Assembly: GCF_014653435.1 (NCBI RefSeq)
Contig: NZ_BNAO01000002.1
Coordinates: 442,009-506,008 of the forward strand
DNA from: Alishewanella longhuensis
GTDB taxonomy: Bacteria; Pseudomonadota; Gammaproteobacteria; Enterobacterales; Alteromonadaceae
DNA length: 64,000 nucleotides
Direction: 5' to 3'
Shown: in pieces, positions 1-9,458 of the stretch
Numbering within the stretch: position 1 is the stretch's first letter
Layout of the letters: the number at the start of each line of letters is the position of its first letter
Program-made: the position numbers and the translations under genes
The notes under the pieces: generated by a model
The model's database searches: none
Seen by the model: the letters and a program-made list of their open reading frames with translations, nothing else
What the model was told of the DNA's origin: nothing

Positions 1-10
1 ATCTGAAAAA

Positions 11-100
11 TGGCGGAGAAAGAGGGATTCGAACCCTCGATAGAGTTTCCCCTATACACCCTTAGCAGGGGTGCGCCTTCAGCCACTCGGCCATTTCTCC
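11..100 (-). tRNA. tRNA-Ser (anticodon GCU)
   Basis: On the minus strand the sequence folds as a class II tRNA. The acceptor stem is GGAGAAA paired with TTTCTCC, followed by discriminator G and an encoded CCA. The anticodon stem CACCC/GGGTG holds loop CTGCTAA with anticodon GCT, reading serine AGC/AGU codons. A long variable arm and the T-loop motif GGTTCGAATCC are present. Serine tRNA next to csrA is also the arrangement in Escherichia coli. A tRNA scanner would confirm the ends. Confidence 0.97.
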
Positions 101-196
101 GCACTGTGTTGCGGCGTGTATATTAATGTCTTGGGAAAATAAGTCAAACAATTTTTAGAATTGAAAAGCCTGTTTGCCGACCTTTTAAGCAGTTTG

Positions 197-239
197 TTGG
201 TTATTTAGCTGAAATGCGATAAAACAGCTAAATAACCAA
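197..239. repeat. 15-bp perfect inverted repeat downstream of csrA
   Basis: TTGGTTATTTAGCTG (197-211) is repeated exactly in inverse at 225-239 around a 13-nt A/T-rich loop. It lies 24 nt past the csrA stop and before the tRNA gene. It could be the csrA transcript end, but neither strand has a proper T-run after the stem, so a simple intrinsic terminator is not certain. It may instead be an RNA-stabilising 3' hairpin. Confidence 0.75.
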
Positions 240-263
240 GGCGGTGTAAAGCTAACATGCAGC

Positions 264-464
264 TTATTCACCTTCGTTAAAGTTACCACCGTTGGTATCT
301 TTCTCAGCTTGAATGCGCATATAAATTTCTTCACGATGCACAGAAATATCTTTAGGTGCATTAACCCCAATGCGAACCTGATTACCTTTTACACCCAATA
401 CAGTTACGGTAACTTCGTCACCAATCATTAGGGTTTCACCTACTCGACGCGTAAGAATTAGCAT
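264..464 (-). CDS. csrA: Carbon storage regulator CsrA
   Basis: A 66-residue RNA-binding post-transcriptional regulator. As a dimer, CsrA binds GGA motifs in mRNA leaders and represses or activates carbon storage, biofilm and motility genes. The N-terminus [16 protein letters not shown] and the central [16 protein letters not shown] segment are diagnostic; length matches the family (about 61-65). The start is supported by an upstream AGGAGC element. It follows alaS in the common gammaproteobacterial order alaS-csrA-tRNA-Ser. The gap upstream holds possible promoters and an inverted repeat. BarA, part of the system that normally controls CsrA through small RNAs, is also in this window (35258-38011). 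Confidence 0.98.
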   Translation of the reverse strand: MLILTRRVGETLMIGDEVTVTVLGVKGNQVRIGVNAPKDISVHREEIYMRIQAEKDTNGGNFNEGE

Positions 465-517
465 TCGTTTGCTCCTTTGCCTGTCATTAGCAGTGGTCTG
501 TCACTGCACTATTCATT

Positions 518-554
518 AGCGCTGTATAATACACAGCGCTCGTTTAATTGGAAA
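518..554 (-). promoter_or_regulatory. Probable csrA promoter with AGCGCTGT inverted repeat over the -10
   Basis: On the minus strand TTTCCA (554-549) and TATTAT (531-526) are 17 nt apart, a plausible sigma-70 promoter for csrA. The -10 sits in the middle of a perfect inverted repeat, AGCGCTGT (518-525) and ACAGCGCT (533-540), with a 7-nt centre. A third AGCGCT lies at 581-586. The repeat could bind a repressor or form an RNA hairpin. It resembles a LexA box (CTGT-N8-ACAG) but its spacing is 7, not 8. Assignment is inference. Confidence 0.45.
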
Positions 555-587
555 GCTTACAACTGCGCAGATTATAACTGAGCGCTT

Positions 588-3209
588 CTACATTCGCTCT
601 TTAATATAGTCAACTGCCGCAGTTAACACGGCAGGTAACGCCGCGGCGTCAGTTCCGCCGGCTTGCGCCATATCTGGCCGCCCACCACCTTTACCGCCAA
701 GTTGATTTGCCGCCCAGGCAACTAGCTGACCTGCATGAACTTTAGCAGTTAAATCGGCACTTACCCCAGCGATTAAACTCACTTTGCCGTCATTTATCGT
801 TGCCAACAATATTACAGCACTACCCAATTTATTTTTAAGCTCATCCAATACCGAACGCAACGCTTTAGCATCAGCTTGCTCAAGTTGCTGTACCAACACC
901 TTCACCTCACCGAGTTGCAGTGCATTGTCGGTTAAAGAGGCTCCGGCGAAGCTGGCTAGTTTTGCTTTTAGCTGCTCGATTTCTTTTTCCAGCGATTTGC
1001 TGCGATCTAACGTTTGCTGCACGCGCTCGGTTAAACTAAACATATCGCCTTTTAACAAACTGGCTGCTTGCGCAGCTTGATTTTCCAGTTGTTGTACATA
1101 AGAAACAGCACCTGTAGCACTAACCGCTTCTATCCGACGCACACCTGAGGCAATACCGCCTTCAGACACAATTTTAAACAAACCAATGTCACCTGTACGA
1201 TCGACATGGGTTCCACCACAGAGTTCAATTGAAAACTCGCCCATACTCAGCACCCGGACTTCATCGTCGTATTTCTCGCCGAATAACGCCATAGCTCCTG
1301 CCGCTTTTGCAGCCTCAATTTGCATTAAACGGGTTTGCAGCGGCGAGTTTAGTTGGATCTGTTCATTCACTAACTGCTCAATAAGCTGCAATTCGTTATG
1401 TTTTACTGCTTCAAAATGTGAGAAATCAAACCGTAAACGCTCTGGTCCTACTAAAGAACCTTTTTGTGTAACATGCTCACCTAGTACCTGACGCAGCGCC
1501 GCGTGCAATAAATGTGTAGCAGAGTGATTCTTACGAATCGCATCACGCCGCTTTACATCTATTTCTGCCTGCACTTTGCTACCGACTTTTATCGCACCGT
1601 TAGCCTGTCCCTGATGCGCAAAAGCTTTGGCGACTTTCAAGGTATCATGGACATTAAAAACAGTGCCATCAGCCAGTGTTAAGGTACCAGTATCACCAAC
1701 CTGACCGCCAGATTCAGCATAAAAAGGGCTGTTATCTAAAATCAGCAGCGCCGTTTCACCTGCGGCAATTTCTTGTACGCTTTGGCCCTGTTTTAGGATC
1801 TCAACAACCTCAGCGTTACCATAATGTTCAGTATAGCCGATAAATTTCGTTTGTTGCGTTGAGGTTAATTGTTGGTTGTAATCCATACCGAAATTACTGG
1901 CTTGCTGCGCCCTTTTACGCTGCTGTGCCATGGCCTCGTCAAACCCGGCCTGATCAATGGTCAGGTTGCGCTCGCGGGCAACATCGTTGGTTAAATCAAC
2001 AGGGAAACCGTAAGTGTCGTATAGCTTAAAAACTAACTCACCAGGAATTTCAGAACCCGTTAATGCTGCTAGCTCCTCATCCAGAATTTGCAAACCTCGC
2101 TCTAGCGTTTTACCAAATTGCTCTTCTTCCAGCTTAAGCGCTTTTTCAATAATAGCTTGCTTAGCAGCAAGCTCTGGATAGGCTTCGCCCATCTGAGCAA
2201 CTAGCGCACTTACTAACTTGTAGAAAAAGGCTCCATTCGCTCCCAACTTGTTGCCATGACGCACGGCCCGACGAATAATTCGCCGTAGTACATAGCCGCG
2301 ACCTTCATTGGATGGCATCACCCCATCAACAATTAAGAAAGCACAGCTACGAATATGGTCGGCCACAACTCGCAGCGATTTATCATTAAGATCACTGGCG
2401 CCAGTGGCCTCTGCCGCGGCTTTAATTAGCGCCACAAAGGTGTCTGTTTCGTAGTTGCTATGTACATGCTGCAGTATGGCGGCAATCCTCTCCAAGCCCA
2501 TACCGGTATCAACACTGGGTTTTGGTAGTGATAGCATCTCGCCGCTGGCTAAGCGGTTAAACTGCATAAAGACGATATTCCAGATCTCGATAAAGCGATC
2601 GCCGTCTTCTTCGGCTGACCCTGGCGGGCCGCCCCAGATATGCTCGCCATGATCATAAAATATTTCAGTACAGGGACCACATGGCCCGGTGTCACCCATT
2701 GCCCAAAAGTTATCAGAGGCATAAGGGGCACCTTTATTATCACCAATGCGGATAATGCGCTCTGCTGGCACGCCGATATCATTTAACCAAAGATTATACG
2801 CTTCATCATCAGTAGCATAGACCGTGACCAACAATTTTTCTTTAGGTAATTTAACGACTTCGGTCAAAAATTCCCAGGCATAGCGAATGGCATCTTGTTT
2901 AAAATAATCACCAAAGCTGAAATTGCCCAGCATTTCAAAAAAAGTATGGTGGCGTGCGGTATACCCCACATTCTCCAGGTCGTTATGTTTTCCACCGGCT
3001 CGCACACAGCGCTGTGCCGATACGGCACGGCTGTAGCTGCGTTGATCTTGTCCTAAAAAAACATCTTTAAATTGCACCATTCCGGCGTTAGTAAACAACA
3101 AAGTGGCATCGTTACCAGGGATCAGTGAACTGCTAGGTACTATGCTATGGTCTTTACTGGCAAAAAAATCTAAAAAGGCTTGCCGGATAGCGGCAGATGT
3201 CATGCTCAT
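588..3209 (-). CDS. alaS: Alanine-tRNA ligase
   Basis: Cytoplasmic class II synthetase that charges tRNA-Ala and edits Ser/Gly-tRNA-Ala. At 873 residues it is nearly the length of the E. coli enzyme (876). The N-terminal catalytic core begins with the [12 protein letters not shown] segment; the editing domain carries the zinc motifs HSATH near residue 566 and CGGTH near 667; the C-terminal region ends with the glycine-rich GGKGGGRPD segment of the C-Ala domain. It lies 23 bp after recX and before csrA, the conserved order. Start chosen at the first methionine; a methionine two codons on is an alternative. Confidence 0.98.
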   Translation of the reverse strand: MSMTSAAIRQAFLDFFASKDHSIVPSSSLIPGNDATLLFTNAGMVQFKDVFLGQDQRSYSRAVSAQRCVRAGGKHNDLENVGYTARHHTFFEMLGNFSFGDYFKQDAIRYAWEFLTEVVKLPKEKLLVTVYATDDEAYNLWLNDIGVPAERIIRIGDNKGAPYASDNFWAMGDTGPCGPCTEIFYDHGEHIWGGPPGSAEEDGDRFIEIWNIVFMQFNRLASGEMLSLPKPSVDTGMGLERIAAILQHVHSNYETDTFVALIKAAAEATGASDLNDKSLRVVADHIRSCAFLIVDGVMPSNEGRGYVLRRIIRRAVRHGNKLGANGAFFYKLVSALVAQMGEAYPELAAKQAIIEKALKLEEEQFGKTLERGLQILDEELAALTGSEIPGELVFKLYDTYGFPVDLTNDVARERNLTIDQAGFDEAMAQQRKRAQQASNFGMDYNQQLTSTQQTKFIGYTEHYGNAEVVEILKQGQSVQEIAAGETALLILDNSPFYAESGGQVGDTGTLTLADGTVFNVHDTLKVAKAFAHQGQANGAIKVGSKVQAEIDVKRRDAIRKNHSATHLLHAALRQVLGEHVTQKGSLVGPERLRFDFSHFEAVKHNELQLIEQLVNEQIQLNSPLQTRLMQIEAAKAAGAMALFGEKYDDEVRVLSMGEFSIELCGGTHVDRTGDIGLFKIVSEGGIASGVRRIEAVSATGAVSYVQQLENQAAQAASLLKGDMFSLTERVQQTLDRSKSLEKEIEQLKAKLASFAGASLTDNALQLGEVKVLVQQLEQADAKALRSVLDELKNKLGSAVILLATINDGKVSLIAGVSADLTAKVHAGQLVAWAANQLGGKGGGRPDMAQAGGTDAAALPAVLTAAVDYIKERM

Positions 3210-3232
3210 GAAAAATCCTGTTTATTTATCGG

Positions 3233-3682
3233 TTAATCATTCTGGTCGAACACCGCGCGGATCTGCTCACTGCTAAAACCGCGGCGTTGCAAATAAGCCA
3301 TGCGTTTTACTTTATCTTGATAATCCGCTATCGCTTTATCAGCAAACTTTTTCTGATAAGTGTGTTTCGCTACTTGCCACCAATCAATATTTTCAGCTGC
3401 GATAACGGCATTTAATTGCTGTTCTGTTAACTGATGCTGCCGACACTCCTGCAAAATATAGCGGTAACCATAGCCCTGGTTACAGCGGTTACGCACTATC
3501 ATCAGCAAAAAGCGCTCTTCATTCAGATAATTCTGAGCAAGACACCAGTCGAGTACCGCGGCTACCTGTGCAGCAGAAGCCCCTTTGCGCTGTAATTTTA
3601 CCGCCAGCGCGGCCCGGCTGTAATCGCGGCGGCTTAAATAGTTTAGTGCGGCCTTGCGTAAGGCTTGCTGATCTAGCATCAA
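3233..3682 (-). CDS. recX: Regulatory protein RecX
   Basis: A 149-residue RecX-family protein. RecX caps and destabilises RecA filaments and so limits recombination and SOS induction. The sequence has the all-helical three-repeat pattern, with the family-typical R-R-x-YSRAALAVKLQRKG near residue 20 and a C-terminal KRMAYLQRRGFSSEQI repeat. It normally follows recA directly. Here it is separated from recA by about 5.8 kb holding a membrane-protein gene and the metA-metH module, and overlaps the membrane-protein gene by an ATGA. Its target gene, recA, appears broken in this sequence. Confidence 0.93.
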   Translation of the reverse strand: MMLDQQALRKAALNYLSRRDYSRAALAVKLQRKGASAAQVAAVLDWCLAQNYLNEERFLLMIVRNRCNQGYGYRYILQECRQHQLTEQQLNAVIAAENIDWWQVAKHTYQKKFADKAIADYQDKVKRMAYLQRRGFSSEQIRAVFDQND

Positions 3683-4428
3683 ACTTCTAATACACCATCT
3701 TGTTGTGCTTTAACTTGTAACGCAAACAACTCGTTGAACGATAAGAAGAAGGCGATATGTAATATCGGCACCACTACAACTAAACCGAGCAGCATAGTAG
3801 GTATAGTAAGGACGATAAGCCCCAGACTCAACAGACTAAATAAAGCTAATGCGGCCATATTACGCCAACAGGCAATAAAACTGGCTTGCAAAATCAGCGT
3901 CACCCGTTGTTCTTTTAAAAAGTAAGCAATAGCCACGGCATAAGCGAACAACATGGTACTTAACAGCAAGCCAATTATTAGTAGTAATAATTGCCAGGTA
4001 ATGGCGGGATCTTGTACACCTGTCTCTTGAGCCAATTTCATAGCGACAAAAATTTGCTCCCGAAATTGTACCAAGGGTACCGATACCAGAAAGTTTAAGG
4101 TAGCGATTAAGATTAAGATGCGGCGACTAGCCGCTTCGGTAAAGGGTTTAAACAGCCAATCGATACCTATTGTTTGTTGTTGCTGCACGCCTACCACGGC
4201 CTTATAAAAGCCAGCAGTTAAAAAAGGGCTGGCTAATACGCCTAAAATAAGTGTAATCGCGTTTAAAGTTGCCAAAAAAGTTAGCACTAACGTCAGTAAA
4301 ATCATTTGAATAAACACAAAAGGATACTGTTTAAAAATATCCCAGGCTTGTTTTAGCCATTCAATAGCGGTTGTCGCCTTAACACGACGAATGATCAGTT
4401 TTATCTGAAACGGCTTTTCCACACTCAC
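3679..4428 (-). CDS. Integral membrane protein, BPSS1780-like
   Basis: A 249-residue hydrophobic protein with about five or six predicted membrane segments (roughly residues 35-70, 103-121, 146-170, 190-212, 214-232). The pattern, including the motif WDIFKQYPFVF before the first segment and a later CWRNMAAL, resembles the BPSS1780/DUF2189-type membrane proteins, whose function is unknown. Its stop overlaps the recX start (ATGA), so the two are probably translated from one mRNA. It begins after a terminator for metH, so it probably has its own promoter. Family assignment is from memory and moderate. Confidence 0.75.
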   Translation of the reverse strand: MSVEKPFQIKLIIRRVKATTAIEWLKQAWDIFKQYPFVFIQMILLTLVLTFLATLNAITLILGVLASPFLTAGFYKAVVGVQQQQTIGIDWLFKPFTEAASRRILILIATLNFLVSVPLVQFREQIFVAMKLAQETGVQDPAITWQLLLLIIGLLLSTMLFAYAVAIAYFLKEQRVTLILQASFIACWRNMAALALFSLLSLGLIVLTIPTMLLGLVVVVPILHIAFFLSFNELFALQVKAQQDGVLEV

Positions 4429-4532
4429 TCCACTACCACAGGCTGGTTAGCACCAGCAAATTGGTTCTTATCATACTGTAAAAGGCCGGTAATTAAGAGG
4501 GTCAGGCAGCGAAAAAAGCACAAGTTGTCAGC

Positions 4533-4553
4533 AAAAGCCGCCGTTAAGGCGGC
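4533..4553 (-). terminator. Intrinsic terminator after the metA-metH operon
   Basis: On the minus strand GCCGCC-TTAAC-GGCGGC (4553-4537) forms a six-bp all-GC stem followed by TTTT, 24 nt after the metH stop. It separates the methionine module from the downstream membrane-protein/recX genes. Confidence 0.8.
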
Positions 4554-4576
4554 CTGCGGCTGGGATACTTTACTAA

Positions 4577-7198
4577 TTAACGAATATTTGGAGCCAACCA
4601 GCTCTCTGCAGTGGCTAAATCCCAACCTTTGCGAGCTGCATAGTCGGCTACTTGTGCAGGATCAATTTTACTTACTGCGAAGTACTTGCTATCAGGATGG
4701 GCAAAATACCAACCACTTACCGCAGCACCTGGCCACATGGCATAGCTTTCAGTAAGTTGCATGCCGATCTTGGCCTCGACATCCAAGAGCTGAAATAAAG
4801 TACCTTTTTCAGTATGTTCTGGGCAAGCCGGATATCCAGGTGCAGGTCTAATTCCTTGATAAAGTTCCCGAATTAACTGCTCATTATCCAATTGCTCAGT
4901 TGCTGCATAACCCCAATATTCGCGGCGTACTTTCATATGCAGATATTCAGCCAGGGCTTCCGCTAACCGGTCGGCCAGGGCTTTTACCATTATACTGTTG
5001 TAATCATCATGGGCTTTAGCAAACTCTGCGGCAAACTCATCGGCACCAAAACCGGTGCTTACCGCAAAGGCCCCAACATAGTCAGCAACACCTGAACCAA
5101 CAGGCGCAATAAAATCACTTAAGCAGCAATTTGGCGCGTTATTTCGCAGCGCCAATTGTTGACGCAGACCATACAAACGGCAACGCTCAGTCTGTCGGCT
5201 GTCATCGGTATAAACGATAATATCATCACCATCACTATTCGCCGGAAAGAAACCAAAAGCCGCTTTGCCTGCGATCTGCTGTTGGCTGATCATTAGATCC
5301 AATAAATCATTGGCATCCTTGAAGACTTTACGCGCTTCTATACCAACTTCCGGGTGGTTTAATATCGACGGGTATTTGCCTGATAGCTGCCAGGTTAAAA
5401 AGAACGGCGTCCAGTCGATATAATCGCGTAGTACTTGTAAATCAACATCTTGCCAATAGTGCACACCTGGATGTTTTGGTGCTGTCGCCACCCTACCTAA
5501 GTCTAACGGAAAGCGGTTCGCCCGCGCTTCAGCCAAACTTAACATTTTTTCACCAGGGCGACTACGATGATGTTGCTCAACAGCTATACGGTACTCTTCG
5601 CTGATCCGCGCCAGATAATCGGGTTTATTATCGGCACTAATTAGTGATTGCACCACTGACACACTACGCGAGGCATTTGGCACGTAAACCACACCATGTT
5701 GGTAATGTGGTGCTATTTTTACCGCAGTGTGGGCTTTAGAGGTGGTGGCACCGCCGATTAATAACGGCACGGTAAAACCTAAGCGGGTCATTTCTTTCGC
5801 CACATGCACCATTTCATCCAGCGAAGGTGTAATTAGGCCTGATAGGCCGATAACATCTACATTACGCTCCTTCGCTACACGAAGAATTTCGGCACAAGAC
5901 ACCATCACCCCAAGATCAATCACCTCAAAATTATTACACTGTAACACCACACCGACAATATTTTTGCCGATATCATGCACATCGCCTTTTACGGTGGCCA
6001 GTAGCACCTTACCTTGTGCTTGCCCGCCCTCTTTCTCCTGCTCAATAAAAGGCTGCAAATAGGCAACAGCTTTCTTCATCACCCGGGCCGATTTAACTAC
6101 CTGGGGTAAGAACATTTTACCTTCACCAAACAAATCGCCGACCACGTTCATACCGTCCATTAACGGCCCTTCAATCACATGCAGCGGCTTTTCCGCTTGT
6201 TGGCGAGCTTCTTCAGTATCAATATCAATAAAATCGGTGATGCCTTTAACCAAGGCATGCTCCAGCCTTTTGCCCACTGGTAAGCTGCGCCAGGCATCAT
6301 CGACTTTTTCAGCGACGCTACCATCGCCTTTAAACTGCGCAGCGATATCAAGTAAACGCTCGGTAGCATCAGAGCGCCGGTTTAAAATGACGTCTTCTAC
6401 CCGCTCCCGCAGCAGTTCAGGAATATCATCATAAACCGTTAATTGCCCGGCATTGACAATCCCCATATCCATACCAGCAGCAATGGCATGGTATAAAAAT
6501 ACCGAGTGGATTGCCTCGCGTACCGCATCATTACCACGAAACGAGAAGGACACATTCGACACGCCACCTGAAATTTTGGCATAGGGACACAGTCGTTTAA
6601 TATCACGGGTGGCCTCTATAAAGTCGACAGCATAGTTATTATGCTCTTCAATACCCGTCGCTACCGCAAAGATATTAGGATCAAAAATAATATCTTGCGG
6701 CGGAAAACCGACTTGCTCAGTTAGAATAGTGTAGGCACGTTGGCATATTTCAACTTTACGCGCACGCGTATCAGCCTGTCCCTTTTCATCAAAGGCCATC
6801 ACGACTACCGCAGCACCATAGCGCCTTAATAGGCGGGCCTGCTGTAAAAATGGCACCTCGCCCTCTTTCAATGAAATTGAATTCACGACGGCCTTGCCTT
6901 GGATGCACTTTAACGCCGCCTCTATCACTTCCCATTTCGAGGAGTCGACCATAATCGGCACTCTTGAAATGTCGGGTTCTGAAGCCAGCAAACTGAGATA
7001 ACGCACCATGGCAGCTTTGCTGTCTAGCATGGCCTCATCCATATTGATATCAATAATCTGGGCGCCGTTTTCAACCTGCTGTCGTGCCACATCTAACGCT
7101 GTTTCGTAATCCCCTTTTAAAATCAGTTTTTTAAAACGGGCTGAGCCAGTCACATTGGTCCGCTCGCCAATATTGATAAATCGTGCTTGCTGTCGCAT
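4577..7198 (-). CDS. metH: Cobalamin-dependent methionine synthase, folate/B12/reactivation part
   Basis: The second piece of a two-gene MetH, about 873 residues. It carries the methyltetrahydrofolate-binding domain (from [14 protein letters not shown] near the start), the B12 cap and binding domain with the cobalt-ligand motif DVHDIGKN, and the C-terminal SAM-binding reactivation domain with [12 protein letters not shown]. It transfers methyl from methyl-THF through cobalamin to homocysteine held by the partner protein. Start: ATG at 7198 overlaps the previous stop as TAATG, with GGAG five bases upstream; a GTG at 7204 is less likely. With the N-part it totals about 1228 residues, against 1227 for E. 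coli MetH. Confidence 0.93.
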   Translation of the reverse strand: MRQQARFINIGERTNVTGSARFKKLILKGDYETALDVARQQVENGAQIIDINMDEAMLDSKAAMVRYLSLLASEPDISRVPIMVDSSKWEVIEAALKCIQGKAVVNSISLKEGEVPFLQQARLLRRYGAAVVVMAFDEKGQADTRARKVEICQRAYTILTEQVGFPPQDIIFDPNIFAVATGIEEHNNYAVDFIEATRDIKRLCPYAKISGGVSNVSFSFRGNDAVREAIHSVFLYHAIAAGMDMGIVNAGQLTVYDDIPELLRERVEDVILNRRSDATERLLDIAAQFKGDGSVAEKVDDAWRSLPVGKRLEHALVKGITDFIDIDTEEARQQAEKPLHVIEGPLMDGMNVVGDLFGEGKMFLPQVVKSARVMKKAVAYLQPFIEQEKEGGQAQGKVLLATVKGDVHDIGKNIVGVVLQCNNFEVIDLGVMVSCAEILRVAKERNVDVIGLSGLITPSLDEMVHVAKEMTRLGFTVPLLIGGATTSKAHTAVKIAPHYQHGVVYVPNASRSVSVVQSLISADNKPDYLARISEEYRIAVEQHHRSRPGEKMLSLAEARANRFPLDLGRVATAPKHPGVHYWQDVDLQVLRDYIDWTPFFLTWQLSGKYPSILNHPEVGIEARKVFKDANDLLDLMISQQQIAGKAAFGFFPANSDGDDIIVYTDDSRQTERCRLYGLRQQLALRNNAPNCCLSDFIAPVGSGVADYVGAFAVSTGFGADEFAAEFAKAHDDYNSIMVKALADRLAEALAEYLHMKVRREYWGYAATEQLDNEQLIRELYQGIRPAPGYPACPEHTEKGTLFQLLDVEAKIGMQLTESYAMWPGAAVSGWYFAHPDSKYFAVSKIDPAQVADYAARKGWDLATAESWLAPNIR

Positions 7199-8265
7199 TA
7201 CCACTCCACCGAAAAAGCTTCTAAGCCTGCTAAATGAAAACTGTGATCAGCGGCTCTGGGCTGCCGGGGGAGCGCATCTTTTACCGCCTCACTCATAGCC
7301 TTGATATGCTCTGGTGTGGTACCGCAGCAACCACCAACAATGTTTAAAAAACCTTGCCTGGCCCAATCAGCTATCTCGGCAGCCATCTCCTCTGCTCCCA
7401 GGTCATATTCTCCAAATTCATTTGGTAAACCGGCATTAGGATGTACCGAAACATAAGCCTCTGAGATACCCGATAAGGTTTCAACATAGGGCCGCAGTAA
7501 GTCTGGGCCCAGCGCACAGTTAAGGCCAAAGCTCACCGGCTCAACATGGGCTAATGAATGATAAAAAGCTTCTGTCGTTTGGCCTGATAAGGTTCTGCCA
7601 GATGCATCAGTAATAGTACCAGAGATCATCACTGGTAACGCAAAACCCAATTCTTCAAATACCTGCAGCACGGCAAAAGCTGCCGCTTTGGCATTTAAGG
7701 TATCAAAGATGGTTTCCAACATAATTATATCGGCCCCTCCAGCAATCAGGGCATGCGTCGATTCAGTGTAAGCAGCCACTAGCTCGTCGAAGCTGACATT
7801 CCGAAAACCGGGATCGTTCACATCTGGAGAAATAGAGGCTGTACGGTTAGTGGGTCCAAGCACTCCTGCCACATAACGAGGTTTTGCCGGATTAAGCGCT
7901 GTCACTTCATCACATACCTGCCTGGCCAGCACTGCCGCTTGCTGATTGATCCGCGCTGAAAGGTGTTCCATCTGATAATCTGCCATGGCAATGGTAGTGG
8001 CATTAAAAGTGTTGGTTTCGATAATATCAGCGCCAGCCAGTAAATATTGCCGGTGAATGTCAGCAATTAGCTCAGGTTGGCTTAACACCAGTAAATCATT
8101 ATTACCTTTTAAATCTGTCGGCCAGTCGGCAAATTCCTGGCCGCGGTAACCGGCTTCATCCAGCTGCTGCTGCTGGATCATAGTACCCATAGCCCCATCT
8201 AAAATAAAAATGCGGTGCTGCAGCTGCGCGCGAAACGCTGCCGGGCTTAGTCGTGCTGTACTCAT
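7198..8265 (-). CDS. metH: Methionine synthase, homocysteine-binding (zinc) part
   Basis: A 355-residue homocysteine S-methyltransferase domain, equal to the first domain of full-length MetH. The start matches [10 protein letters not shown]; zinc-ligand cysteines lie in LNCALGPD and in [10 protein letters not shown]. It ends at a TAA just where E. coli MetH has the linker between its homocysteine and folate domains, and the next gene starts in that stop. It lies 3 bp after metA, so metA and both metH pieces form one operon. Because both pieces are complete and a ribosome site serves the second, this looks like a real split gene and not a sequencing error. Confidence 0.92.
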   Translation of the reverse strand: MSTARLSPAAFRAQLQHRIFILDGAMGTMIQQQQLDEAGYRGQEFADWPTDLKGNNDLLVLSQPELIADIHRQYLLAGADIIETNTFNATTIAMADYQMEHLSARINQQAAVLARQVCDEVTALNPAKPRYVAGVLGPTNRTASISPDVNDPGFRNVSFDELVAAYTESTHALIAGGADIIMLETIFDTLNAKAAAFAVLQVFEELGFALPVMISGTITDASGRTLSGQTTEAFYHSLAHVEPVSFGLNCALGPDLLRPYVETLSGISEAYVSVHPNAGLPNEFGEYDLGAEEMAAEIADWARQGFLNIVGGCCGTTPEHIKAMSEAVKDALPRQPRAADHSFHLAGLEAFSVEW

Positions 8266-8268
8266 GTT

Positions 8269-9192
8269 TTATTTCCGGCCAATTTGGTTAATATCAAAAG
8301 GCGTAGCTTGGTAAACATAGTAGTTTAACCAATTACTGAATAATAAAAAGGCATGTGATTGCCATAACTTTTGCGGCCCTTGTAATGGGTCATTATTACG
8401 ATAGTAGTTCTCCGGTACTCGGGCAGCAATACTTGCGGCGACATCCCGTTTGTATTCGTCATCTAAAGTAGTGACATCATATTCCGGATGGCCGGTAACA
8501 AAAATACGGCTACCACTACTATTTTGTAGTAAATAAGCACCGGTAACGTCGGCTTCGGCCAGGATATGTAAATCGTCATGCTGCTGGTAACGTTGTTTCG
8601 GTACCTGCGCATAGCGCGAGTGCGGCACTAAAAATTGATCGTCAAAGCCGCGCACCAAAGGGCTTAGCGGCTGCAAAACTTGCTGCCAGTAAACGCCGGA
8701 TAGCTTTTCACCACGGATCTCACGTTGTAAGCCATAATAATGATAGAGGGCGGCATGGGCTGCCCAGCATAAAAACAACGTCGAGGTAACATGCGTATCG
8801 GCCCAGCGTAGGATCTCACCAAATTGCTGCCAATAGGTTACATCTTCGTAGTCGACCAATCCCAAGGGGGCACCCGTAATAATTAAACCATCGTATTTCT
8901 GGTGCTGCACATCAGAAAAATACCGATAAAAGCAATTCAGGTGACTCTCCGGTGTGTGCTTACTGACATGATCATCAATACGCAGCAATTCGATATCTAA
9001 TTGCAACGGGCTGTTGGCCAATAAGCGCAATAACTGTATTTCAGTCGCAATTTTGTTCGGCATTAAATTTAAAATGGCGACTCTTAATGGCCGGATATCC
9101 TGAGCCGCAGCGCGGCTTTCGGTCATCACAAACACGTTCTCAGCAGATAAGGCCTCTACCGCAGGTAACTGATCAATTACTTTTACAGGCAT
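8269..9192 (-). CDS. metA: Homoserine O-succinyltransferase
   Basis: First committed enzyme of methionine synthesis, acylating homoserine. The 307-residue protein has the catalytic cysteine in LFLCWAAHAALYHYYG and the His/Glu pair in GHPEYD. The specificity segment reads GAPLGLV; glycine at that position is associated with succinyl-CoA use, while glutamate (GAPVE) marks acetyl-CoA enzymes. It is the first gene of the metA-metH operon, downstream of a MetJ-type operator, which fits repression by MetJ with SAM. Confidence 0.95.
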   Translation of the reverse strand: MPVKVIDQLPAVEALSAENVFVMTESRAAAQDIRPLRVAILNLMPNKIATEIQLLRLLANSPLQLDIELLRIDDHVSKHTPESHLNCFYRYFSDVQHQKYDGLIITGAPLGLVDYEDVTYWQQFGEILRWADTHVTSTLFLCWAAHAALYHYYGLQREIRGEKLSGVYWQQVLQPLSPLVRGFDDQFLVPHSRYAQVPKQRYQQHDDLHILAEADVTGAYLLQNSSGSRIFVTGHPEYDVTTLDDEYKRDVAASIAARVPENYYRNNDPLQGPQKLWQSHAFLLFSNWLNYYVYQATPFDINQIGRK

Positions 9193-9238
9193 AACTCACT
9201 CCAGGCGCCACCGATATGCTACTTTGCGCAATAAACCA

Positions 9239-9270
9239 CTAGATGTCAACTTCTATACGTTTAGACGTCT
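9239..9270. promoter_or_regulatory. MetJ operator (tandem met boxes) upstream of metA
   Basis: Four contiguous 8-mers in phase read CTAGATGT, CAACTTCT, ATACGTTT and AGACGTCT. The last is an exact met box (AGACGTCT); the others match it at 3, 5 and 6 of 8 positions. MetJ binds at least two adjacent boxes cooperatively with SAM. The array begins 47 bp upstream of the metA start. A minus-strand TTGACA (9249-9244) lies inside the array, so binding would block a promoter there. metJ itself is not in the window. Confidence 0.8.
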
Positions 9271-9314
9271 AAAAATAAAGGTGCGCTATTATCGGGTGCA
9301 GCTAAAAAAAAGCA

Positions 9315-9358
9315 ATAAAAAAATCCCCACCAAACTACAACCTAGTCAAGGTGGGGAT
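9315..9358 (-). terminator. Intrinsic terminator downstream of recA
   Basis: On the minus strand ATCCCCACC (9358-9350) pairs with GGTGGGGAT (9331-9323), a nine-bp stem with an 18-nt loop, followed by a T-run complementary to the A-tract at 9317-9323. It lies about 100 nt after the recA stop and upstream of the metA promoter, so recA and metA are separate transcripts. Confidence 0.85.
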
Positions 9359-9458
9359 TCTCTATACTTTGTCGCTAGATGATTGCCATGTAAGCATTAC
9401 GCCATCTCGCTAGTCACCATACTGTCGTGAAATGCTAAGCCAGGCTAGGTGGTAACAC

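Noticed and set aside
522-536. LexA box before csrA
   Set aside because: Half-sites CTGT and ACAG are separated by 7, not 8, bases; kept only as an inverted repeat.
7190-7210. Frameshift error splitting metH
   Set aside because: The two frames meet at TAATG with a ribosome site and in a domain linker, and all expected residues are present; fission is the better reading.
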